A DNA stretch of 64,000 nucleotides from Antilocapra americana (Eukaryota; Chordata; Mammalia; Artiodactyla; Antilocapridae). Location: positions 920,772-984,771 of the forward strand of contig ML662466.1 of the NCBI GenBank assembly GCA_007570785.1, written 5' to 3'. Positions within the stretch are counted from its first letter, which is position 1. Each line of letters starts with the position of its first letter. This document shows positions 33,896-46,000 of this stretch, piece by piece. Below the pieces are notes generated by a model. The model made no database searches and was not told the origin of the DNA. It saw only the letters and a list, made by a program, of their open reading frames with translations. The translations under genes were made by a program, and so were the position numbers.

Positions 33896-35097
33896 GCCCA
33901 TGTTTCAGCAATGTGTGAACCATGAAATTCCAGATATTCAAGCTGGTTTTAGAAAAGGCAGAAGAACCAGAGATCAAAGTGCCAACATTCACTGGGTCAT
34001 TAAAAAAAGAAAAGCAAGAGAGATCCAGAAAAATCATCTATTTCTGCTTTCTTGACTATGCCAAAGACTTTGCTTGTGTGGATAACAATAAACTGTGAAA
34101 AATTTTCCGAGAGATGGTAATAATAGACCACCTGACCTGGCTCTTGAGAAATATGTATGCATGTCAGAAAGCAACAGTTAGAACTAAATATGGAACAATA
34201 GACTGGTTCCAAATAGGGAAAGGAGTATGGCAAGGCTGTATATTGTCACTGGACTTATTTAAATTATATGCAGAGTACATCATGAGAAATGCTGGGCTGG
34301 AGAAAGCACAAGCTGAAATCAAGATTGCCAGGGGAAATATCAATAACCTCAGATATGCCGATGACACCATCCTTACGGCAAAAAGTGAAGAAACACAGAT
34401 CCTCTTGATAAAAGTGAAAGAGGAAAGTGAAAAAGTTGGTTTAAAGCTCAACATTCAGAAAACTAAGATCATGGCATCTGGTCCCATCACTTTATGGCAA
34501 ATAGATGAAGAAACAGTGGAAACAGTGTTAACATTATTTTTTCTGGGCTCCAAAATCACTTCAGATGGTGACTGCAGCCATGAAATTAAAAGACACTTAC
34601 TCCTTGAAAGGAAAGTTAGGACCAACCTAGAAAGCATATTAAAAAGCAGAGACATTACTGTGCCAACAAAGGTTCATCTAGTCAAGGCTATGGTTTTTCT
34701 AGTGGTCGTGTATGGATGTGAGAGTTGGACTATAAAGAAAGATGAGCACACAAGAATTGATGCTTTTGAACTGTGTTGTGAGAGAAGACTCTTGAGAGTT
34801 ACTTGAATTGCAAAGAGATCCAACAAGTTCACCCTAAAGGAGATCAGTCCTGGGTGTTCATTGGAAAGACTAGTATTGAAGCTGAAACTCATTGGAAAAG
34901 ACTGTGATGTTGGGAAATATTAAGGGCAGAAGAAGAAGGGGACAGCAGAGAATGACATGGTTGGATGGCATCACCAATGCAATGGACATGGCTTTGAGTG
35001 GAATCTGGGAGTTGGTGATGGACACAGAGGCCTGGCATGCTGCCGTTCATGGGGTCACATAGAGTTATACATGACTGAGCAACTAAACTGAACTGAA
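33896..35097 (+). mobile_element. 5'-truncated BovB with a long open reverse-transcriptase frame
   Basis: Starts at the reverse transcriptase N-terminal half and ends with the BovB 3' end (GAGCAACTAAACTGAACTG). It is inserted into the L1 5' UTR monomer, between CCTTTCCTATCAG and TCTCAACGTTGTC. The short gap between it and the preceding L1 (33827-33895) is monomer sequence. Confidence 0.92.
34114..34806 (+). pseudogene. BovB reverse transcriptase, C-terminal two thirds
   Basis: An open frame of 230 codons in RTE-type reverse transcriptase, which copies BovB RNA (and probably Bov-tA RNA) into DNA at a nicked target. Residues 35-60 hold the GKGVWQGCILSLDLFKLYAEY block. The catalytic YADD is intact at 34354-34365 (residues 81-84). 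The thumb and C-terminal region follow, with YGCESWTIKKDEH and FELCCERRLLRV near the end. The ATG is internal: the real protein would start in the endonuclease, which this truncated copy lacks. The frame ends at a TGA (34804-34806) where other copies read TGG, then TARRSNQ-like sequence. There is no promoter of its own. It is a relic and not a working gene. Confidence 0.85.
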
Positions 35098-35275
35098 TTC
35101 TCAACGTTGTCTTAGTTTTATTTTCATTGTTTTATTCACCAATTGGCAACATGCTCTAGTTTTGATTTCCAGTTTGTTCTTTAATTACTATTCTTTTCTT
35201 TTTCCAAGATATAAGTGCTTTCCATTTATTTATAAAATATTTCAGGTTATATAAGGTAAATGTTTGTAGAATCAC
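35098..35275 (+). mobile_element. L1 5' UTR monomer remainder (unit 3)
   Basis: TTCTCAACGTTGTCTTAGTT and CTCTAGTTTTGATTTCCAGT continue the monomer interrupted by the BovB. 35276-35329 is AT-rich sequence ending in a poly(T) run that belongs to the following antisense L1. Confidence 0.75.
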
Positions 35276-35329
35276 TTTATCATTTGTTTATTTTAATTGG
35301 AAGCTAATTACTTAACAATATTATAGTGT

Positions 35330-38300
35330 TTTTTTTTTTTACCATACACTGACATGAATCAGTGTATATGTGTTGCAAATCATGAACCTGTTTCACTTCC
35401 CTCCTCATGCCATCTCTCAGGGTCATCCCAGTTCATTAGCCTTGTGTGCCCTGTCTCATACATCAAACCTGGACTGGAAATCTGTTTCACATATGATAAT
35501 ATACATATTTCAATGCTATTCTCTCAAATGATCCCATCCTCACCTTCTCCCACATAGTTCAAAAAACTGTTCTATACATCTATGTCTCTTTTGCCATCTC
35601 ATATATAGGATCAACATTACCATCTGTCTAAATTCCATATATACATGTTAGTATACTGTATTGGTGTTTTTTTTTTTTTCTGACATACTTTACTCTGTAT
35701 AATAGGCTCCAGTTTCATCCACCTCATTAGAACTGATTCAAGTGTATTCTTTTTAATGGCTGAATAATATTTCATTGCATATATGCACCACTTGTTTCCA
35801 TGTCCTGATGCTGTGATGAGCATTGGAGTACACATGTCTCTTTCAATTCTGATTTCCTCGGTGTGCATGCCCAGCAGTGGGATTGCTGACTTATATGGCT
35901 GTTCTATTTCCAGTTTTTAAAAGAAACTTAACACTCTTCTCCATAGTGGCTTTACTAGCTTTCATTGCCATCAATAGCGTAAGAGGGTTCCCCTTTCTCC
36001 ACACCCTCTCCAGCACTTAGTGTTTGTAGATTTATGGATAGCATCCATTCTGACTGGTGTAAGATGAAACTTTACTGTGGTTTTGATTTCCATTTCTCTG
36101 ATGCTGAGCGACATTGAGCATCTTTTCATGCATTTGTTATCCATCTCTATGTCTGCTTTGGAGAAACATCTGTTTAGCTCTTTGGCCCATTTGTTTTTTA
36201 TTGGATTGCTTAATTTTCTGGAATTGAGCTGCAGGAGTTTTTTGTATATTTCTGAGATTAATTCTTTGAAATTAATAGCTTCCTTTGTTATTTTTTTCTC
36301 CCATTCTGAAAGCTGTCTTTTCACCTTGCATATAGTTTCCTTCAATTGTGCAAAACCTTTCAGTATAACTAGGTCCCGTTTATTTATTTTTGCTTTTATT
36401 TCTATTAAACTTGATGATGGGTGACAGAGGATCCTGCTGTGATTTATGTCAGAGAGTGTTTTGTTTATGTTTTCCTCTAAAAACTAATAGTTTTATAGTT
36501 TCTGGTGTTACGTTTAGATCTTTAACCCATTTTGAACTTATTTTGTGTATGGTGTTAGAAAGTGTTCTAGTTTCATTCTTGTACAAGTGGTTGACCAGTT
36601 TTCCCAGGAAAACTTGTTAAAGAGATTGACTTTTCTTCCTTGTATATCCTTGCCTCCTTTGTCAAAGAAAAGGTGTCCTTAGGTCTGTGGATTTACCTCT
36701 AGGCTTTCTATTTTGTTCCATTAATCAATATTTCTGTCTTTATGCCAGTACCATACTGTCTGAAGTCAGGTAGGTTGAGTCCTCCAATTCCATTCTTTTT
36801 TCTTGAGATTGTTTTGGCTAGTCAAGGTTTTTTGTATTTGCATACAAATTGTGAAATTATTTGTAATAGTTCTCTGAAAAGTACCGCTGGTAGCTTGATA
36901 GGGATTGCATTGAATCCATAGATTGCTTTGGGTAATATATTCATTTTCATCATATTGATTCTTTCAATCCATGATCATGGTATATTTCTGCATCTATTTG
37001 CGTCCTCTTTTATTTATTTCACAAGTGTTTTATAGTTTTCTATATTTAGGTCTTTTATTTCTTTAGGTTGATTTATTCCTAAGTATTTTGTTCTTTTCAT
37101 TACAATGGTGAGTGTAATTGTTTCCCTAATTTCTCTGTTTTCCCATTGTTAGTGCATAGGATTGCAAGGAATTTTTGTGTGTTAGTTTTATATCCTGCAA
37201 CTTTACTATATCCATTGATGAGCTCTAGTAATTTTCTGGTGAAGTCTTTATCATGTCATCTGCAACCAGTGAGAGTTTTACTTCATCTTTTCCTATCTGG
37301 ATTCATTTTGTTCCTTTTTCTTCTCTGTTTGTTGTGGTTAAAACTTCAAAAACTCTTGAATAGTAGTGGTGAGAGTGCATACCCTTGTCTTGTTCCTGAC
37401 TTTAGGGGGTATGCTTTCAATTTTTCACCATCGAGAATAATGCTTACTGTGAGTTTACTATCGTGTTGAGATATGTTCTTTCTATTCCTGCTTTCTGGAG
37501 TTGTTTTTTTTTTTTTTTAATCATAAATGGATGTCGAATTTTGTCAAAGGCTTCCTCTGCATCTTTTGAGATAATTGTATGATTTTATCTTCCAATTAGT
37601 TAATGGGGCATATTACATTGATTGATTTGTGGATATTAAAGAATCATTGCATTTCTGGGATAAAATCCATTTGGTCATGCTGTATGATCTTTTTAATATG
37701 TTGTTGGATTCAGTTTGCCAGAATTTTGTTAAGTATTTTTGCATCTATGTTTATCAGTGATATTGGCCTATAATTCCTTTTTTTTTATGGCATCTTTGTC
37801 TGGCTTTGGTATTAGGGTGATGGTAGCCTCAAAGAATGAGTTTGGAAGTTTACTTTCCTCTGCGATTTTCTGGAAGGGTTTTAGTAGGATAGGTATTAGT
37901 GCTTCTCTAAATTTTTGATAAAATTCAGCTGTGAAGCCATCTGGTCTTGGGCTTTTGTTTACTGGAAGATTTCTGATTATAGTTTCGATTTCTGTGCTTA
38001 TGATGAGTCTTTTAAGATTTTCTGTTTCTTCCTGGTTCAGTTTTGGAAAGTTGTACTTTTCCAAGAATTTGTCCATTTCTTCCAAGTTGTCCAATTAATT
38101 GGCATATAGTTTCAATAGTAATCTCTTATGATCCATTATGTATTAGCCTTCATTTTCTCATTCCATGGCCTATATTCCAGTCTATTTTATCTGATATGTG
38201 TATTACTACTCCTTTCTTCTTTTTGATCTACAGTAGTGTGAAATATCTTTTTTATAGTCCTTCACTTTCTGTCTATATGTGTCCCTTATTTTGAGGTGGG

Positions 38301-40870
38301 TCTCTTATAGATAGCATATATAGGGATCTTATTATCTTTTTATCCATTCAGCCATTCTTTGTCTTTTGATTGTGGCATTCAACACATTTACATTTAAGGT
38401 GATTATTGATAAGTATGATTTCGTTGCCATTTTTTTTTTGGAGGGGGGGCTCAAGTTTATATACCCTTCCTGTGCTTCCTGTCTAGAGAAGATCATTTAG
38501 CATTTGCTGAAGAGCTGGTTTAGTGGTGATGAATTCTCTTAGCTTTGCTTGTCTGTAAAGTTTTTGATTTCTCCTTCATATTTAAATGATCTTTGCTGTG
38601 TAAAGTTTTAATGTGGATGTAGGTTTTTCTCTTTCATCACTTTAAGTATGTTCTGCCATTCCCTTCTGGCCTGAAGAGTTTATATTGAAAGATCAGCTGT
38701 TATCCTTATGAGAATCCTTTTGTGTGTTATTGTTTTTCCCTGGTTGCTTTTAATATTTTTTCTTTGTGTTTGATCTTTGTTGATTTGATTCATATGTCTT
38801 GGGGTGTTTCATCTTTGGTATATCCTGTTTGTGAATCTCTGAGTTTCTTGGACTTGAGTGACTATTTCTTTCCCCATTTTAGGGAAGTTTTCAACTATCA
38901 TCTCCTCAACTATTCTCTCATGGCTTTTCTGTCATTTTCTTCTGGGACTCATATGATTCGAATGTTGAGGCTTTTCAGATTGTCCCAGAGGTCTTTGAGG
39001 TTCCCCTCATTTATTTTAATTATTTTTTCCTCTCTGCTACTTTTATTTCCATCATTCTATTTTCCACTCATTTATCATATATTTTGCCTCAGTTACTCAC
39101 TCAACTGTTGGTTCACTACAGAATATTTCTTATTTCACTTTTTGACTTATTCATCATTGATTGACCCTTTTTTTAAATTTTACGTCCTTGTTAAACATTG
39201 TGTGTGTGTGTGTTCTCAATATTTGTCTCCACGCTATCTGCAACTCCATTTTGGTTTCAAGATTTTAGATTATTTTTACTATCATTATTCTGAATTCTTT
39301 TTTTCAGGTAGACTCCCTATCTCCTCCTCTTTTGCTTGGCTTGGAAGTACAATGAAGTATCCAGTAGTGAGTTTTGAGATGTCTATGGCTTTGGTGTGAC
39401 TTTGGGAAGACTGTATATTAATGCTCAGAGCTATGTTCCTTCATTGCTGTAGAATTTGTATGGTATATCTTGCTCTGGAACTTGTTGGCTCTTGGGTGGT
39501 TCTTGGTTACAGTATAATTATGGAGGTTTTTGGTTGAGCTTTTATTGATTAATGTTCCCTGGAATCAGGAGTTCTCTGGTGTTCTCAGGTTTTGCACTTA
39601 AGCCTCCTGCCTCTGGTTTTCAGTCTTATTCTTACAGTAACTTCAAGACTTCTCCCTACATACAGAACTAATGATAAAATATCTAGGCTAATGGAGAAAA
39701 GATTATCCATAATGAAGGATACCCAGCAAGTTTCCCTGAGTTACATGGAAGAAGAGATGAGGGAGAATGTAGATAGAGGTAACCAGGAGGAGAATAGGGA
39801 GTATCAAAAGGGGAGAGAGCAATATAGTAATCAGTCTCCTAAGTGATCTCCACAGCCTAGACTACCTAAAGATATTCATAGACTTGGGTAGAGAAGAGAA
39901 GGGGGAGGGAGGAGATTGAAGTGACCTAGGAGAAAAAGGAGAGTCAAAAGCGGGAGAGGGCCATTAAGCCAGTAAGCACACTTCTAAGTAAAAATAGGTA
40001 CTGAAAATTGGATTCTTAAAGGTATAAAATTGATGACGAGTACTAGAAATCAAAGATTAAAAGTCTAGAGTAGAAGCTAGACCCTCAAAACTACAATATT
40101 TAAAACAATCACAAAAAGTATTAAAAAATAAAAATAGTTTGTTTTAAAAATATTTTTCAAAGTAATAGTAGATTATAAAACTAAAAAATTAAAAGAGTAA
40201 TATAGTATTTAACATTACAAAAAAATTAAAAATTTTAAAAATGAGAATAGTATTAATATATCTAGGAATTTATTTGGAGCTGTTGTGGACACTGTGGGGT
40301 CAGTTCAGTTTCAGATAGTTCCTTGTTCCAGCTTATACTTCTCAAGACCTATAGACCCCTTCCAATGTAGTTGGTGCTAACTAGAGGGTTTTAATCTGTT
40401 GCACCTGTCACTTCTAAAGCTGTTTCCTCTGTTTATGTTGGCTTCTTCTGTTTGCAAATCTCTTCAGTGCCTAATATCCATCCTGACACAAGGGGGCAGT
40501 GGTGGTCACTTATTTAGGCTTACTTGTCAGTTGTGCTGTGGGGAGGGAGGAACACTGCAAACAAATATCACTGGTGTATGTGGAGAGTGCTCTCAGTGTC
40601 TCAGCTATACAAGGTTTGCCTGCACTCACAGCATGTGTGGTTTCACAGTCACACTGCTCAGGCTCCAGGTTGCTCTGCAGGGGAACTGTTTCAAGTGAGC
40701 CCTGGTTTGTATGCACTTGCCAGGTCTAAGCCACTCACGTTTAGGTTCTGGGGTACTCCACAAAGGTGCAAACTCAGTTGGGCCTGAGTTTTGTGCCCTT
40801 CCCAGGTCTGAGCAGCTCAGGCTACCTGGTGCTTGGCAAGCACACTCTCCACAGATCTTGGATCTCTCAA
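35330..40870 (-). mobile_element. Nearly complete L1, antisense, with internal ORF2 deletion
   Basis: Read on the minus strand: 5' UTR (40870-about 39400), ORF1 (about 39400-38430), ORF2 (38430-about 35640), 3' UTR and tail (to 35330). ORF2 begins with the MATKSYLSIITLNVN-like N-terminus near 38430. About 0.9 kb of the endonuclease domain is missing: sequence from the GVVIHISDKID-like part (about 38180) jumps to the region before the reverse transcriptase (about 38140). The part before the reverse transcriptase is readable at 38094-37768 ([15 protein letters not shown]). Stops are frequent later. The long plus-strand frame at 38722-39399 is just the complement of ORF1. Confidence 0.85.
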
Positions 40871-41230
40871 AGGTACAAGACTACTAGATAACTAACCCTA
40901 GGGAGAGTCAAATAGTGTGAAGAAGCACAAAGGAAACCACATGAAATCAAGACTTAGCATCACCAAACCACCAGTAGCACTCTGTGCAAGACACCTCATC
41001 CAGAAAGCAAACAAATCAAAAATAAAAACCCAACTATCAGCAGACAGGACTTCCACCTCACTCAGACTTGCCCATCAGAGGAAAAAGCAAAAACAGTAAC
41101 TCAGCACAAATCTCACCCTATACGAACCATACACATAACACTGCACCAATCTTATGAGGGCAGAAACTAAAATCAGGAAAGAAATCAACCTTGAAGCCTG
41201 GGAAAAGGAGACCTGAAACAAAATAAATTA

Positions 41231-41304
41231 AATATATATATATAATATAATTATATATATTAAATACATATATATATATTAAATACATATATATATCAAA
41301 TATA

Positions 41305-41350
<46 letters not shown>
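41231..41350. repeat. (AT)n microsatellite
   Basis: About 120 bases of almost pure TA with short TTAAATACATA interruptions and a TGTGTG step. It lies in the old L1 between leader and ORF1 and is absent from the unit 2 copy. Confidence 0.95.
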
Positions 41351-41351
<1 letters not shown>

Positions 41352-43294
41352 GGCAGAGAAATACTTCACAAATGAAGGAACAGTTTAGAAACACAAAAGT
41401 CCAAATAAATAAACAGGATATAGGCATACTATCTGAAGCAGAATTCAGAAAATTGATAGTAACAAGATGGAGAAAGTGCAAGAATCAATGAACAAACCCC
41501 TAGATAAACTGAAGAATAAACACTGCGAGACAAAAATCACAAATACTGAAATTAAAATAACTCTAACATGAATCAATAGCAGAATATCTGAAGCAGAAGA
41601 TTGAATCAATGAGCGGGAAGATAAAATGGTGAAAATAACAGCTGAATTTCAGAATAAACTGAAACGAATGAAAAGAACAGAACATAGTGGCAGAGACATC
41701 TGGGACAATATTAAATGCATCAGTATTCGAATTATAGGGGTCCCAGAAGATGAAAGGAAGAAAGGGTATAAGAAAATTTTTGAAAAGATTATAGTTGAAA
41801 TTTTCCCCAACAATGAAAAGGAAATAGTCAAACAAGTCCAAGAGGCACAAAGAGCTCCATACAGGACAAACAGAGGGAGAAATATGGCAAGACAGATACT
41901 AATAAAACTAACAAAGTTTAAACACAAAGAAAGAATTTAAAAGCAGTAAGGGAGAAGCTACATGCAACATACAAGAGAAACCACATTCCCTTTAGAGCTG
42001 TTCTTTCAGCAGGAACTCTGCAGGCCAGGATAGAATGTCAGGATACATTTAAAGAACTGAAAGAGAAAGATACACCACCAATATTATCATACATGCTAAA
42101 GATCTCATTCAAAATTGATGGAGAAATCAAAAGCCGTTCAGACAAGAAACATTTAAGACAACTCAGTATCACAAAAGCAGCTTTAGAACAAATAAAGGAA
42201 CTTATATAGTCAATAAATACAAAAGAAGAAAAAAAATCTACAAAATCAACCACAGTCAATTAAGAAAATGGCAATAGTAACATATATAGCAATCATTCAC
42301 TGAAATGTAAATGGATTAAATTCTCTGATCAAAAGACTAGCTGAAGGGATTTAAAAAAAAAAAAAGATCCATATATATGTTTTCTACAAAAACCCACTTC
42401 AGACCTAAAGACACATACAGACTTAAAGTGAGAGGATGGAAAAATATATTCCATGCAAATGAGAAGCCAAAGAAATATGGAGTAGCAATCCTCATATCAC
42501 ACAAAATAGACCTTAAAGTAAGGAAGATTATAAGAGATAAGGAAGGACATGATGATCAAATAATGATGATAAATAATGATCAAAGGGACAATCTGAGACC
42601 AAGACATAACAACTGTAAATATCTATGAGCCCACAATAGGAGTACGTCAACACATAAGACAAACACTAACAGATATAAAAGGAGAAATTGACAGTAACAT
42701 AATCATAATCAGAGACTTTAAAATCCCACTCACCACAATGGACAGGTCATCAAAACAGAAAATTACTTGGGAAACATATGTATTAAATGATTCATATCTT
42801 CAGGAAATCCCATCCACATGCAGAAGATTACACCTTCTTCTAAAGTGCACAGGGAAAATTCTCTATGATAGACAACAACTTGGTCATGAATCAAAACTTA
42901 GTAAATTTGGGAGAATTGAAATTTTATCAAGCATCTTCTCTGACCACAACATTATGAGACTAGATATAAACTGAAAGAATAATAGTGTAAGAAACATAAA
43001 TAGATGAAGATTAAACAACACGTTTCTATATAACCAACAGTTTACTGAAAAAATCAAAAGGGAAATCAAAAATTTTCTAGAAACAAATAATGATAAAAAT
43101 GTGATGACTCAAAACGTATGGGATGAACCAAATTCATTTCTAAGAGGGAAGTGTATAGCAATACAAACATGTCAAAAATAAGAAAAACATCATATAGAAA
43201 ACCTAACTTGACACATAAAACAACTTGAAAAAGAACAACAACAACAAAAGAAACCCTAAAATGTGTAGAAGGAAATAAATCATAAAGATTTCTT

Positions 43295-43434
43295 TCTCCT
43301 TTTCCCCTGGAGAAGGAAATGAAAACCCATTCCAGTACTCTTGCTTGGAAAATCCTATAGACCGAGGAGCCTGGTAGGCTGCAGTACATGTGGTCGCAAA
43401 GAGTTGGACATGACTGAGTGAGTTCACTTCTTTG
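43295..43434 (+). mobile_element. Truncated Bov-tA SINE inside old L1 ORF2
   Basis: CCTGGAGAAGGAAATGAAAA, CCAGTACTCTTGCTTGGAAA and GGTCGCAAAGAGTTGGACAT in order. The head is missing. The unit 2 L1 copy lacks it. Confidence 0.82.
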
Positions 43435-44361
43435 TCTTCTAAAGGAAAATAAAAGCAACAATAGCAAAAAAAAATAATCAAAGATAAAGAAATCTTTAGC
43501 TAGAGTCATCAAAGTAAAAATAGAGAAGACTAAAACAAACAAAATTAGAAATGAATAAGAAGAGGTTACGACAGACCTTGCAAAAATACATAGGATTATA
43601 AGATACTATTATAAAAAACTGTATGGCAATAAAATGGATAACTTGGAAGCAAAGGACAGATTCTTAGTAAAGCTCAGTCTTCCAAGATTGAGCCAGGAAG
43701 AAATAGAAATTAGAAAAAACCCAATTACAAGCTCTGAATCTAAACTGTGATAAAAAAAAAAAAAAACAAACAAACCTAGGAACAGGTGACTTCACAGGTG
43801 AATTCTATCAAACATTTAGATCTGAACTAATGCCTATCCTTCTAGAATTCTTCCCAAAAATTGTAGAGGAAGAATTAACTTCTTCTAACTCTTCCTAACT
43901 CATTCTATGAGGCCGCCATCACTGTGATACCAAAACATGACAAAATACCAAAAAAGAAAATGACAGACCAATATTACTGATGAACATAGGTGCAAAATCC
44001 CTCAGCAAATGTTAGCAAACAGAACGCAACAACACATCAAAATGTTTGTATACTATAATCAAGTTGGATTTATTTCAGGGATCCAAGGATTCCTCAATAT
44101 ACACAGATCAACCAATGTGATACACTATATTAACCAATGGAAAGATAAAAACCATATGATCATCTCAATAGATATAGAAAAATCCTTAGGCAGAATTCAG
44201 CACCCATTTATGTTTAAAACTCTTAAAAAAAAAGGGCATAGAAGGAGCCTACCTCCACATATTAAAGGCCATATGCAATAAGCCCACAGTAAACATAATT
44301 ATTAATGTTGAAACACTGAAAGTGTTCCCCTTAAGATCAAGAACAACAACAACAACAAAAA

Positions 44362-45558
44362 TGTGCTTTCTAACCATCCCATCCTCTGGCAAACCCTTCT
44401 CCTACTGCTTTCAATGTTCTCCAGCATCAGGGTCTTTTCAAATGTGTCAGTACTCTGCATCAGGTGGCCAAAGTATTGGAGTTTCAGCATCCATCCTTCC
44501 AGTGAATATTCAGGACTACTTCCTTTAGTATTAACTGATTTGATTTCCTTGCAGTCCAAGGGACTCCCAAGAGGCTGCTCCACACACTGAACACCACAAT
44601 TCAAAAGCATCAATTATTTGGTCCTCGGCTTTGTTTTTAGTCCAACTCGCACATCCCTATTTGGCTGCTGGAGAGACCATAATTTTAACTCCACGAACAT
44701 TTGCCAGCAAAGTAATGTCTCAGTTTTTCAATATACTGCCTTGTTCAGTCATAACTTTTCTTCCAAGGAGCAAGTGTCATTTAATTTAATGGCTGCAGTC
44801 ATGATTTGCTGTAATTTTGGAGCGCCCCAAAATAAAGTCTGTCATTGTTTCCATTGTTTATCCATCTATTTGCCATGAAGTGTTAGGACTGTAGGCCATG
44901 ATATGAGTTTTTAAAATATTGAGTTTGAAGCCAGATTTCCACCCTCTTTCACTTTCATCAAGAGGCTCCTTACTTCTTCTTCACTTTCTTTCCTAAAGGT
45001 GGTGTCCTCTGACTATTTCAGGTTATTGATGTTTCTCCTGACAATCTTGATTCCAACTTGTGCTTCATCCAGTTCATCATTTGGCATGATGTACTCTGCA
45101 TATAAACTAAATATTCAGGGTGACAATATACAGCCATGGCATACTCCTTTCCCAAATTGGAACCAAGCTATTGACCTATATCTGATTATAACACCTGCTT
45201 TCTGACCTGAGTACAGATTTCTCAGAAGGCAGGAAGGCGGCCTCATATTTCCATCTCTTGAAAAATTTTCCACAGTTTTCCATAATCTACACAGTCAAAG
45301 ACATGAGTGAAATCAGTATAGGCAGAAGCAGATGTGTTCCTGGAATTCCCTTGCTTTTTCTATGATCAAATGGATGTTGGTAACTTGATGTCTAGATCCT
45401 CTGCTTTTTCTGAATCCATCTTGAATATATGGAAATCCTGATTCAAGTACAATTGAAGCCTTGCTTAGAGAATTTTGAACATGACTTTGCTAACTTATGA
45501 AATTAGAGCTACTGAGCAGTAGTTAGAACATTCTTTGGCGCTGGAAAGAAAACTGACC
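44362..45558 (-). mobile_element. BovB 3' half, antisense
   Basis: On the minus strand this is BovB from the reverse transcriptase to near the 3' end. Blocks include GAAACTCCAATACTTTGGCC (44470-44490), TTGGACTGCAAGGAAATCAA and the reverse transcriptase body to 45530. The active-site YADD has become degraded (near 45005-45015 the reverse complement reads NSEDTT). At its right end the element folds back: see the inverted repeat at 45548-45583. Confidence 0.85.
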
Positions 45559-45583
45559 ATAGGACAGGAAAAGGTCAGTTTTC
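45548..45583. repeat. Hairpin at BovB junction
   Basis: GAAAACTGACC (45548-45558) and GGTCAGTTTTC (45573-45583) are perfect 11-base inverted arms around a 14-base loop. Both arms are copies of the same BovB stretch in opposite directions, so the hairpin is a fold-back of the element on itself. Confidence 0.8.
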
Positions 45584-46000
45584 AGTGGAATATTGCAAAG
45601 TAATAAAAATGAACACATATGAGTCTGTTAGGTGGATGACTCTAGAGAATATTATATAGAGTGAAGTAAGTTAGAAAGAAGACAAATATCTAATATTGAT
45701 GTATAGGTGTGGAATCTAGCAAGATGGTGCCAAAGAACTTATTTGTAGGACTGCAAATGAGAGACAGAGAGAACAGAATAATAGTCACGGATAAAAAATA
45801 GGATGAGATGTATGGAGAGTAACATGGAAATTCATATTACCCACATGTAAAATAGAGAGCCAGCAGTTATTTGGTGTATGTCTCAGAAAGCTCAAACAGG
45901 GTCTCTGTATTAACCTAGATGGGTGGGATAGGCAGGGAGGTGGAAGGGAGGTTCAAAATGGATGTAATATATGTATATCTATAGCTGATTCACATTAAGG
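45584..46000 (+). mobile_element. Old L1 3' end
   Basis: CAGTGGAATATTGCAAAGTA, GAGTGAAGTAAGTTAGAAAG and GGGTGGGATAGGCAGGGAGG mark an L1 3' UTR of an older subfamily. It joins the antisense L1 at its right. Confidence 0.75.

Larger units (their letters stand above)
40880..44361 (+). mobile_element. Old L1: leader end, ORF1 and ORF2 (unit 3)
   Basis: The leader end (CAGCACAAATCTCACCCTAT near 41102) is followed by an AT microsatellite. ORF1 lies at about 41390-42210 (GVPEDERKKGYKKIFEKI and QVQEAQRAPYRTNRGR are visible). The endonuclease starts near 42270, and the reverse transcriptase start near 44000-44260 ([18 protein letters not shown], [19 protein letters not shown]). It corresponds to 18831-22756 in unit 2 but keeps about 0.85 kb lost there. 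A BovB interrupts it at 44362. Multiple stops make it non-functional. Confidence 0.83.

Noticed and set aside
38722..39399. 225-codon plus-strand open frame
   Set aside because: Complement of ORF1 in the antisense L1 at 35330-40870.
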